Assembly: GCA_947359465.1 (NCBI GenBank)
Contig: OX375874.1
Coordinates: 96,295,172-96,359,171 of the forward strand
Direction: 5' to 3'
Origin: Metellina segmentata
Taxonomy: Eukaryota > Arthropoda > Arachnida > Araneae > Tetragnathidae
DNA: 64,000 bases
A program made the translations under genes and the position numbers. The notes beneath the pieces were generated by a model. It searched no databases and was not told the origin of the DNA. It saw only the letters and a program-made list of their open reading frames with translations. Numbering within the stretch: the first letter of the stretch is position 1; every line of letters starts with the position of its first letter. Of this stretch, positions 55,046 through 64,000 are shown in pieces.

Positions 55046-56415
55046 AAAGTTTTAAAACCTCTGTCGCAGACCTTACATGGATGCCTTGGAGACCATACAT
55101 ACTTATTGGAGTCTTTAAAACCAAGGACGGGTAGTCATCCCTATTTGTTCGCATTACCATTTATAGCCTGACTGGGATTGGCCAAGAGTGGTGATACATA
55201 AAAGACAATTCACGAAGCGAAATATCCTACAAAGAGTTGAAATAAAAGTGGGAACACAAATTCTTTAAGCTTGGCATGATATGGATTAGGCCAAACATGA
55301 TACACAAAATATCTTACATTAGACATAAAGCATTGGCAAAACTAGAATTATGACATCAGTCCTTTGATTTTCATTGCAAATTTTTGAAAAATATGTGACA
55401 CTATTTATATATTTTTCCAATGGCGGGCACAATGCAAACCCATGTAAGGGATTTCTTTAATTTCACAAATAATACATGGTTCTCTAATTCAGGTATTACA
55501 AACCCCCTTTAGTTGTTCCATATAAATTGTTCCATAAAGACAAGCAGTCTCAATATCTAAATGGACGTGAAATCCAATCTTATATAACACAAATTAACGT
55601 AAACATTCTGAGAAAACATATCATTGCAATCTATTCCTTCGATTTGACGAGATCTCTGGAGAGTAAGACGAGTGAAGGCGTTTTATGTTACCTGACGAAT
55701 CCCATTTTCAGAGTAAATATCCATCTATTCCCCTAAAGCTTCTATAAGTCTGGTAATGATTATCAGACATTTATTTTCAATGAATTAATTTCGTCGCTTA
55801 TTGCTTTGTGCTAATCTCATTTATCTCGGACGATTTTTGCAATTCTTCAAACAATCCGTGAATTTTTTTTAATTCGATCAAGCTCCGCGGCTCGGGAGCA
55901 GAAAGGGCTTAAAACTACGACGTACGTCGCAGAACAAAGTCTTTGCATAACAATCTTTCCTTAATTTTTATCAAAATTGCGGCCAATTTTTTTTTCAATC
56001 ATAAGATATGATGTTCTGTAGCGCAAAGGGCGCTCCTTCCACGCCTTTTATTTTTATTTTCTAGCAACGGAACAACCTCCCTACACCTCCCTCCCTATGG
56101 TAATTCGCGTGAATTACCACAAACACTTTAGAAATAACACATCTTCTATGTCAATGACAAAATATTTGACTTCAAAAGTTATCGACAGAATTGCAAATTC
56201 TGAAAGTATGCCTTGGTTTTAAATGAAGTTAGCCAATTAATTATGATGTTTTATTATATATATATATATGTAATACACACATATTTAGCCGATAAAATTG
56301 TGTTTTACGCCTGTTTTTGATTTGACTGCAGTTTTCAAAATTCGGACAAAATGCTTGCAGAACAATTGCAATTGCTTAGAGTTGTGTTGCAGAACACGGA
56401 ATATAATTATTCACC
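55046..56415. other. No gene recognised
   Basis: Mostly AT-rich unique DNA. A short (AT)n run lies near 56256-56270. A frame at 55527-55736 has no motif. Confidence 0.4.
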
Positions 56416-56416
56416 T

Positions 56417-57085
56417 GGGGACCGCGGTATCCTGGCTGCAAGAGTAACGGATTAGTAATCGGTTAACTACGAGTTCGAAACTAGGCCCAACCAAAGACCA
56501 TCGTGTAGAAAGGGGGGTGATGCACGTTAAATCTGTCGTGGCCTCAAATGTCCTCACTTTGTAGGGGTATGGAAGTTCGAAAAGTGGGACGCCTTCTAAT
56601 ACTGCATCTACACATTCGCGTGAAAGGCGAATAGAATCGGGAGGTAGTTGTGTAATCGGTTCACTCGTCATTCGCCTCGTTCCTCACCTTGCGACTCGTA
56701 GCGCTCGTGACGGAAGCGGTTTTTTGGGCTCGAGTCAAAGGTTTGTCGACGAGGTGCCACTCAGTGAGTCTCAGTTCAGGTCGCAATGAGCGCGTTTATC
56801 AACACTTGCAGAGCAGATATCGCCACAACTCGGCGAGTATGGAAACGGTCATTCGAGTTGTGGGAACGAACGTGCGAATGTCGGCGAGTGAAGAGGCGAA
56901 ACACGAGCGCGAATGTGTAAATGCGCTATTAGATGTTGACATCGTCATCTGAACGCGGTTCGAAATGACGCGGCGTTGTCCTGCAACGGTCCGGATTAGG
57001 CCTTGGGCCGGCAAAACCCAAATGATCCCGGACCTTCGCCAATAGCCCGTTGTGTTGCTTCAATGCCGTGTTACTTAATTGCATA
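56417..57085 (+). mobile_element. SINE-2 split by a MITE
   Basis: Head at 56417-56500 (GGACCGCGGTATCC, B box GAGTTCGAAACT). The body runs to GTGGGACGCC (56593) and resumes at 56935 with GACATCGTCATCTGAACG, running to GTTGTGTTGC and a degraded tail. The insert 56595-56932 is a separate MITE. Confidence 0.7.
56595..56932. mobile_element. 338-bp GC-rich MITE
   Basis: The inverted ends read TCTAATACTGCATCTACACA and TCTAATAGCGCATTTACACA, both followed by TTCGCG, about 22 of 26 identical. The interior is CpG-rich (many CGAATG, GCGAG words) with no frame of known type. The superfamily is unclear and a target duplication is not obvious. Composition is strikingly unlike the AT-rich surroundings. Confidence 0.7.
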
Positions 57086-57302
57086 TCTAATGTTGTTAAT
57101 AATTCGCCTTGTTCAATTCATCAATCTGCGAATTTGGCTTGCCTTAACCTTTAGACCACGGACGGAAAGAAACGTCGCTAAGAAAGAATTTAGACAACTA
57201 ACTACTACGCCAAGAAATAATTTAGACAACGGACAGTACATCAGTTGTACCTTCAAATGTTAAAAGAATCGGGCCAAGAAAGAATTTAGACTACAGCCGT
57301 TA
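57086..57302. repeat. Short threefold repeat
   Basis: AAGAAAGAATTTAGAC or AAGAAATAATTTAGAC occurs at about 57180, 57212 and 57278. No gene. Confidence 0.5.
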
Positions 57303-57314
57303 CAGCTGTTGTGC

Positions 57315-57448
57315 GTCATCTGATCGTGGTTCAAAATTACGAGGTGTTGTCTTCAGATCTTTCCCTTCAGGGACTAATCCCGGACCGTCGTCAATAGCCC
57401 TTTGTGTTGCTCTAGTACGACGTTAACTAAAATTACCATTACCATTAC
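57315..57448 (+). mobile_element. 5'-truncated SINE-1
   Basis: 3' body and an ATTACC tail only. Flanks CAGCTGTTGTGC (57303-57314) and CAGCTGCTGTGC (57449-57460) differ by one base. Confidence 0.85.
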
Positions 57449-57585
57449 CAGCTGCTGTGCCTTGGTAATTTGGTAATTTATAATAGAAAATTTGGTATGG
57501 AAAAGATTCGAGGACTTTAAAATAACTCTATTTAAAGAACAGTAGTATAATTAAGCTCTAATTTCTTGACTCCGACACCTTTAAT

Positions 57586-57680
57586 CGGATTTTCCCTTTA
57601 AGGAATTGATCCCGGACCGTCGTCAATAGCCCGTTGTGTTGCTCTAGTACGACGTTAATTAAAAACTACCTTACCTTACC
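57586..57680 (+). mobile_element. 95-bp 5'-truncated SINE
   Basis: Starts in CCCTTTAAGGAATTGATCCC and ends ACTACCTTACCTTACC. CCGACACCTTTAAT flanks it at 57572-57585 and 57679-57692 (overlapping the tail by two bases). Confidence 0.9.
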
Positions 57681-57769
57681 GACACCTTTAATTTGTACAC
57701 ACCCATCCCGACTGACATCAAACTCTATTTAGATTCAATTTTCTTTTAATAAAAATTGAACTGGAGCCA

Positions 57770-57990
57770 TGGTAACCCAATTGATAGAACCGCAAATTAG
57801 CAGATGAAGGGTCGCGAGTTCGAGACTCGATTCAACCAAACACCGTCGTGTACTTGAGTGAACTTTAAATATGTTGTAGTCTTAAATATCCTCGCGTTGG
57901 CGTGGTGTGCAATTGGTGTTTGTTATTTTTAATTAATGTCGTACTAAAGCAACACAACGGGCTATTGATGACGGTCCAGGGAAAAGGAAA
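57770..57990 (+). mobile_element. SINE-2 head, joined to a reverse SINE piece
   Basis: A forward SINE-2 head and body start (GCCATGGTAACCC, B box GAGTTCGAGACTCG, TCCTCGCGTTGGCG) stops at about 57915. A reverse tail and body piece follows (ATTTTTAATTAATGTC, GGGCTATTGATGACGG). Confidence 0.55.
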
Positions 57991-57999
57991 AGATTCTAT

Positions 58000-58122
58000 G
58001 ACGTAGTGTAGGTGAGTGAGATGCCAACTCAGGTGTTACCTCGTCATCTGGCCGTTGTTCAAAAATTGGAGGGGATGTCCTCGGATATTTCTTTTCTGGA
58101 TTTATCTCGGACCGTCACCAAT
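58000..58122 (+). mobile_element. SINE body leading into the 80-bp array
   Basis: GTGAGTGAGATGCCAACTCAGG through TTTATCTCGGACCGTCACC. This is the SINE copy whose 3' end became the first unit of the minisatellite. It is interrupted at 58122 by the next element. Confidence 0.65.
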
Positions 58123-58315
58123 TTCACGTTGGGTTGGCGTGGAAGTTTGGAGAGTGGGGTACCAGCTCAGGTGTTGCTTCGTCATCTGACCGTGGTTCAA
58201 AATTACGAGGTGTTGTCCTCGGTTCTTTCCCTTAAGGGACTGATCCCGGACCGTCGTCAATAGCCCATTGTGTTGCTCTGGTACGACGATAACTAAAATT
58301 ACCTTAAATTACCTT
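58123..58315 (+). mobile_element. 5'-truncated SINE-1 inserted in the array's first unit
   Basis: From TTCACGTTGGGTTGGCGTGG to AAATTACCTT. ACCGTCACCAAT flanks it at 58111-58122 and 58316-58327, a 12-bp target duplication (ACC may belong to the tail). Confidence 0.85.
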
Positions 58316-59015
58316 ACCGTCACCAATAGCCCGTTGTGTTGCTGCAGTCATAGAGGAAATATGAAAATAGAGTAATCGATCGGTATTTATCTCGGACCGT
58401 CACCAATAGCTCGTTGTGTTGCTGCAGTCATAGAGGAAATATGAAAGTGGAGTGATCGATCGGTATTTATCTCGGACCGTCACCAATAGCTCGTTGTGTT
58501 GCTGCAGTCATAGAGGAAATATGAAAGTAGAGTGATCCATCGGTATTTATATCTCGGACCGTCACCAATAGCTCGTTGTGTTGCTGCAGTCATAGAGGAA
58601 ATATGAAAGTAGAGTGATCGATCGGTATTTATCTCGGACCGTCACCAATAGCTCGTTGTGTTACTGCAGTCATAGAGGAAATATGAAAGTAGAGTGATCG
58701 ATCGGTATTTATCTCGGACCGTCACCAATAGCTCGTTGTGTTGCTGCAGTCATAGAGGAAATATGAGTGATCGATCGGTATTTATCTCGGACCGTCACCA
58801 ATAACTCGTTGTGTTGCTGCAGTCATAGAGGAAATATGAAAGTAGAGTGATCGATCGGTATTTATCTCGGACCGTCACCAATAGCTCGTTGTGTTGCTGC
58901 AGTCATAGAGGAAATATGAGAATAGAGTAATCGATCGGTATTTATCTCGGACCGTCACCAATAGCTCGTTGTGTTGCTGCAGTCATAGAGGAAATATGAA
59001 TGTAGAGTGATCGAT
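58316..59015 (+). repeat. 80-bp minisatellite, nine copies
   Basis: Units start at CTCGGACCGTCACC near 58311, 58391, 58471, 58553, 58633, 58713, 58786, 58866 and 58946. One unit is 73 bp and one 82 bp. Each unit joins SINE 3' text (TAGCTCGTTGTGTTGCTGCA) to the start of the 380-bp repeat (CATAGAGGAAATATGAAAG). Divergence between units is only a few bases. Confidence 0.95.
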
Positions 59016-59360
59016 GGTAATGTTTCTTATCTGCTCAGGATCATGTGGCCAAAACGAGTAGTAATGCGACCTTTAGAATACTTACGTCCGCCTTTTGGAA
59101 CATTACCCTTCACATGATTGGTTCATGGAACAGAAATCCAATGATTCATCTGATAGAAATAGACATTGGCGATTTCACCACTTTTATCGACCTTCTATAG
59201 AAATGCGCATTCATACAACTAACCAGTCATAAAATGTTAGATCACCAAGCGAGGTGATAAAATATCGAATAGGCCAGTTAAGCATATCAGTCACGTGACT
59301 TCTTGTCGACATGTTGATCGCACTTTTTGAGCTCCTCTCAATAGCAATGCTCATTCTACT
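59016..59360. repeat. About 380-bp dispersed repeat, copy 2
   Basis: Continues from the last array unit (start at about 58980) and matches 4958-5337 in order: CTCAGGATCATGTG, CACGTGACTTCTTGTCG, GCACTTTTTGAG. Its right end abuts the Tc1 element that follows. Confidence 0.5.
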
Positions 59361-59384
59361 TACACTATATGGACAAAAAAGTAT

Positions 59385-60510
59385 TTGGACACAGCAGAAA
59401 TTCGGAAGAGGATCCATCTTAGTGTGGGGTTGTTTACCTGGTTAAGACTTGACCCATTGCTTTATGTACCAGGTACCATGAACGCTGACGTGTACCTCGA
59501 CGTTTTGGATGATTCGGTCTTGCTAACACTATGGCAATACGACAGCGATGATGGTTGTTTCTTGCAACAGGTTCGAGCTCCATGTCATACTACAAAACGT
59601 GTGCTGGACTGGTTTCATGAAAACAAGGTGAGTTTGCTAGACTGGTCTGTTCAGAGCGCCGATCTCAATCCGATCGAGCACGTGTGGGTTTACAGTCCGG
59701 TCCTGAGCATCCTTCAGACATTGGCAACTTGTGTACGACCCCTTGGTCGCGAAGGACCCAACGGGGTGTTTTGGAATACAGGAAGCGACATTGAAGAGAA
59801 GAGGAGGAGGCCTTTGCGTAGGCGTTTTGCTCGTACACCATAGCTCTTCTGTAAACTAATAACTTAATTTTAAACTATCCAATTTTCTTGAAACTTGTCT
59901 GTAATATTTGTAACTAACTTGTGAATAAACCTTAATTTTAACTTAATTGCTCCGTTCCTTTTTTTAATTGAACTTATACTCAATGATTCCTTCAACATTC
60001 TACAAAATGGCCACGGCGTGTTCATCCGAGCACATAAGAAGGAAGTACGGAAGGAGAATTCGACTGTGGGGCAAACTGGAGCGATGAGTACGACATCGCC
60101 ACGCACGGCTATCTTCCCAACTATCTTGTTGGCTTCTACTTAAAGCTATCAGGGAAGGTATGAGAGGAGGAGGCGTTGCTTGATAACAAATAACAAGTTT
60201 ATTAATTAAATGACATCACGAATACAAAGAAGCGGACCACACGAGCGAGTACGTTACGTGTGTCCATACTCATACATACATTCTCCCTCTCTCTCCTACA
60301 AGCGTCATTACAAATCCCGTGCATACGTTTGATAACTCCAGCGCCATCTATTGATCGTTAAAATTATTGTGTTACAAATAAGAATATAACATTCTCTTCG
60401 CAGAGCCTTGCAAGAGGCCTGCCCAGGCTTACAGAGAACTAGTGGAAATAATGCCTCAACGAGTTACAGCTGTAATACAAGCAAAAGGAGGGCTACCCGT
60501 TACTAAATAG
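59385..60510 (+). pseudogene. Tc1-like transposase, truncated and split
   Basis: The first piece (to about 59695) reads VPGTMNADVYLDVLDDSVLL, FLQQVRAPCHTT (the catalytic Asp replaced by Val), then SADLNPIEHVW with the Glu in place, 34 residues on. The frame then runs into unrelated sequence (about 59700-60395). It resumes as LQEACPGLQRTSGNNAS-like and MPQRVTAVIQAKGGLPVTK-like text ending at 60510. The N-terminal half is absent. Inactive. Confidence 0.75.
59700..60395. other. Insert inside the Tc1 transposase
   Basis: About 690 bp not belonging to the transposase. 60126-60390 begins TGTTGG and ends ATAACA, so a solo LTR is possible, but no 5-bp duplication was seen. No frame with a motif. Confidence 0.35.
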
Positions 60511-60572
60511 AATAATAAAACACTTTTTCTGAAAAACATGCAGTGTCCAAATATTTGTGTCCATATAGTGTA

Positions 60573-62554
60573 TATTTCACGTCTATGGTTGCCAGGGTAA
60601 TGGGTAATTCCATTGTGCCATCATGGCCGCTTGCTTATTTAGAAATATGACGCTGGATATTATCATGAGTGAAATTTCATTTACATGTATTTTTGCAGAA
60701 GAGACAGAAAATAAAAGTTTAAAACCAATAAGAATCGGTCGAGAAAAGTGATTTTCCTACTTCCATTCATAGGAGACTAAAAATCAATTAATTACCATTC
60801 AGCCATTTATCTTGTAAGACGTCATCTCCCAAAAAGCACTGAAGAATAAATACGCGCCAGTCAAAGTATACGGGGCCAAGTATTTATTCCGATATCAAGA
60901 AACACAAGACAAATAGTGGAGTTAAAACTGGAGAGAAGTCGAATGAAATATTAAAAGGAAACAACTTCTGGAATTTTTCCAAAACTTTAAAAGTATTTCT
61001 AACATGCATCAAAAGAATTTTTATGCATTTCGAAGACGAATATATTTTCCTTTCGGAGTCGGGTCACTCCTCTTCTTTCTGCTCGGATTTTAATTAATTG
61101 GAATGGTATAAAAAGGAGAAATGCGTTCCCCTCTAGAATGTCAAGTGTGCTTTCCATCCAAAATTGCTTACCCATCTGTTTTGAATGATGTGCTTTGGCT
61201 TTTGGAAGCGAAGTGTGTTTCGCGTAACTTTGAGGTTCTTTCATCGTTTTTTAAAAAACGCTTTCGTTGAAAAGGTCTTTGAAAATATCACTCCCTTGAA
61301 AGCAATCCTTCAGATACACACAGGTGAATAATCTGGCTTAGACACGTCACGCCCTGGATCGTCGGATTCAATTTATGCCTGATGGATTATTTATGTTATT
61401 CATGTAGTAGGTGCGCAATATTTCATTAATCTGTTGTTAGAGATTGGTTTGCATTGTCACTACGGTTATTTTGTACTACTTAACGGCCATAAGGCTACAC
61501 AGTACCCTTTTTCAAAAAACATTTCTACAGACAGTAACATTAAAAATAATTAATGAATTTTTTCAGCTTATATTATTAAATCGAATTCAATAAAAAAATC
61601 AGTTTAGCAAGGACCATTTCTTTAAAATTTAAAGAAAATGAAATTTTTGAAGATTTTTAAACTTTTATAAAATGTTTAATTTCTAATATTTTTTGGTTAT
61701 TTATATTTCTTGGATAATTGGGAACAAAAGTTAGTATGGAATTGACCATCAGTCCTATTGTTGAATTTTAATAATTATTTTTGTAGCTAAACCTAAAAAA
61801 AACATAAATATTCTAAAAATTTTAACTTTGACATTTTTTAAAAAATTACTAGAACTCTCAGACCTAAATACATACTAACTTTTATAGTACATATATATGA
61901 AATTATCTACAAAAAATTTCTAGACTGTATCTTGTACAGAAAAAAAGCCTTAGGGAATTGAAAACACTTACATCCACAAAAATAAAAGTCTGAGAAAAAT
62001 GCATTTTTAAGTTTTTGAAGTCATAAAACCTAAACTAGTAATGGTTCTAGAGCTCTAATTTTTTAACATGTTATTTACCAACTAATAAAATGCACTAAAA
62101 CCATAATTTAACTCAATGTGATGTAATATATTTTTTTTAATTCAAAATATTATGTTTGCATATGATAAAAAACATTTGTTACGGTAGCAACAAATTATTT
62201 ATCTTAATCCTATCTTAAAATTATCATAACAAATATTTACCAAATTTTGATTATAATATATTATATGTAACAATCGTAACCAGATAATGGTTTTGAAAAA
62301 GACCTTTTTATCAATATTGATTAGCTAGTAATGGGGCTCAGAAGAGAACGCAGAACATAAACTAACAGATACGATTTTAGTAGTGAAAGTTGAAGATAAT
62401 AGCCATATCACCTAAGGAATTGATTTTATTCAAAAATATTTTTAATTAATTGTAAGAATGTAAAAATCCATCAAAACAAAAACGAATTTAACCACGCTTC
62501 CTCTTATGCACTAAAATTTTGAAACTGGCAACACTTAGAAGACTACAAATATCT
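60573..62554. other. GC-moderate block then AT-rich DNA
   Basis: 60780-61440 is unique, less AT-rich than its surroundings and contains TATAAAAAGG at 61107-61116. No downstream frame supports a gene. 61440-62554 is very AT-rich with nothing recognised. Confidence 0.35.
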
Positions 62555-62568
62555 TTAAAACTAATTGG

Positions 62569-62888
62569 TAATTTTAGTTAACGTCGTACTAGAGCAACAC
62601 AACAGGCTATTGACGACGGTCGGGGATCAGTCCCTTAAGGGAAAGATCCGAGGACAACACCTCGTAATTTAAAACCACGGTCAGATGACGAAGCAACACC
62701 TGAGCTGGCACCCCACTCTCCAAACTTCCACGCCAACCCAACTGAGAACTTTTGGCCACGACAGATTTAAGGTGCACCAGCCGCCTCTACACCATACGTT
62801 TATAAGCATCCATGCCCGGACCCGGATTCGAATAAGGAACCTTCCGATCTAGAGGCTAACACCTTAACCACTATACAGGTTGGTCGTC
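62569..62888 (-). mobile_element. Full-length SINE-1
   Basis: A complete reverse copy from GGTAATTTTAGTTAACGTCG tail side to the head (B box damaged: GGATTCGAATAAGG). Flanks TTAAAACTAATTGG (62555-62568) and TTAAAACTCATTGG (62889-62902) match 13 of 14. Confidence 0.85.
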
Positions 62889-62996
62889 TTAAAACTCATT
62901 GGATATCATATCTAGAATTTTGAGCCAAGCTTCCCAACTGTATGGGCTATCGAAAAATGCAAAAAAAAATCGATAGTTTTGTCATTTTGAGGTAAG

Positions 62997-63294
62997 TGGT
63001 AATTTTTAGTTAACGTCCTACTAGAGCAACACCACAGGCTATTGACGACGGTCCGGGAACAGTCCCTTAAGAGAAAGATCCGAAGACAACACCTTGTAGT
63101 TTTGAACCACGGTCAGATGACGAAGCAACACCTGAGCTGGCATCCCACTCTCCAAACTTTCACACCAATACAAAGTGAGGTCTTTCGGCCTCTACACCAT
63201 ACGTTTATAAACATCCATTCCCGGACACGGATTCGACCCAAGAACCTTCCGATCAAGAGGCTAACACCTTAACCACTATACCGGTTGGTCGGCT
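62997..63294 (-). mobile_element. SINE-1 with internal deletion
   Basis: A reverse copy missing about 30 bp between GGTCTTTCGGCC and TCTACACC. The head is nearly intact (CGGATTCGACCC, ACCACTATACCGG). No clear target duplication. Confidence 0.8.
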
Positions 63295-64000
63295 CCCAAT
63301 ACTAATAAAGGGACCGCAATGTGAGACTAATGTTTTATGTAAAAATTGTAAACCATAAAATATTAAGTGTAGAACATTGTAACAATATTTCAATATTGTT
63401 AAGCATAAAATATCGAAAAATTGCTACAATTTTTGTATTCTTGACATAATTTAATAAAACGTTCATTCGCTAAGTAATAATAATTGTAAGATAATTCAGA
63501 TAAACACACAAGATCAAACATCATTCAACGAACCATTTCTCTATTGTTCTCAACACAAAGGAAACGTGCACCGTCTAAAGCATGAAATAAAAGATTAAAC
63601 TTAAGTTTCCTGCACAATGGTCGCAGGATTTAAATAGTTAACGTTTATTAAAAGCTCCTCATACTTACAAAATCGATTAAATAATCCGTGTAACATTTAT
63701 TATATGATCTTTTTTTTTTCGAGTGCTCCATCCCTTGATCCAGTCGAGTCTGAATGGCAAATAAGGCAGGCCCCAGAACCCTCCCTGCTGTTGCCCATTC
63801 CCCCTAAATCCCATTGCAAATAATGTGGATTGACTTAATGCAGATTACTTGTACACCGTAGCTTACAGAGACATTGGGAATGTCGAACGCAGCAGTTCTT
63901 AGTATTCTGCTTATGCTTAGTACTCTTAAAGCGCATTTTGTTTTATTCTCACATTTTTTTCTAGCATTTTTGAATAGTCTCCAATATGACGTTAACCGGT
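63295..64000. other. AT-rich DNA with one GC-elevated block
   Basis: 63720-63890 is GC-richer, repeat-free and includes CCATTGCAAATAATG (octamer-like) and AGATTA words. No frame. The rest is AT-rich and unassigned. Confidence 0.3.

Larger units (their letters stand above)
59363..60570 (+). mobile_element. Tc1-like element with internal insert
   Basis: A 1,208-bp element flanked by TA (59361-59362 and 60571-60572). Inverted ends are CACTATATGGACAAAAAAGT and CACTATATGGACACAAATAT, both continuing TTGGACAC. The transposase is split by about 690 bp of unrelated sequence. Confidence 0.85.

Noticed and set aside
56689..57014. Frames of 71-87 codons in the GC-rich region as a real gene
   Set aside because: The region is a MITE with inverted ends. 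Open frames follow from its GC content and lack any motif.
61107..61116. TATAAAAAGG as a promoter
   Set aside because: It lies in a unique block, but no coding or splice signal follows, so it is only mentioned in the region note.

Overview
The window reads as eukaryotic nuclear DNA from an arthropod. It is AT-rich, has no operons or dense coding, and almost every recognisable open frame is a broken transposase or a reverse-transcriptase end. The Tc1/mariner, hAT, piggyBac and LINE tails resemble families I associate with spider genomes, so a spider or other chelicerate is my best guess. That is inference from remembered families, not proof. No intact protein-coding gene, rRNA gene or functional tRNA gene was found.

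Left part (1-20 kb). There is a hAT end (690-838), a pogo/Tigger-like element with nine copies of a 16-bp motif near its ends (2308-4547), two copies of a roughly 450-bp inverted-repeat MITE (6430-6880, 9936-10385) and a group of SINE fragments. This part also holds the only hints of host genes. One is a possible first coding exon on the minus strand (8648-8707) with a consensus splice donor and an RFX X-box-like site 181 bp upstream. Another is a possible internal exon at 12141-12228. The third is an exon-like frame at 14473-14640 with several decayed copies at 170-375 and 16.1-16.9 kb.

Middle part (18-45 kb). This is a dense bed of DNA transposons. It holds a mariner broken by a hAT MITE, three equal-sized half Tc1 elements, and a piggyBac plus a SINE nested in an older SINE. 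Two longer Tc1-like elements sit at 26.3 and 42.9 kb. A mariner-like element with 56-bp near-perfect ends lies at 29.9-31.4 kb, and a full-length Tc1 element with only two stops at 39.4-40.9 kb. A Helitron, a probable solo LTR and LINE 3' ends complete it.

Right part (45-64 kb). Here are two hAT transposase relics (48-50 kb and 53.6-54.8 kb), many SINE copies, a 338-bp MITE inside a SINE, an 80-bp minisatellite at 58.1-59.0 kb and a Tc1 element with an internal insert (59.4-60.6 kb).

The unifying theme is two tRNA-headed SINE types. SINE-1 has a head with A box and B box and a tail rich in ATTACC. SINE-2 has a different tRNA-like head and a tail rich in CTACC. They share one body. At least seven copies have target-site duplications of 11-16 bp and several are truncated at the 5' end, which points to LINE-type target-primed insertion. 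Nesting gives a relative insertion order at several loci. Six blocks are GC-richer than their surroundings, show no repeat similarity and are the best candidates for host regulatory DNA.
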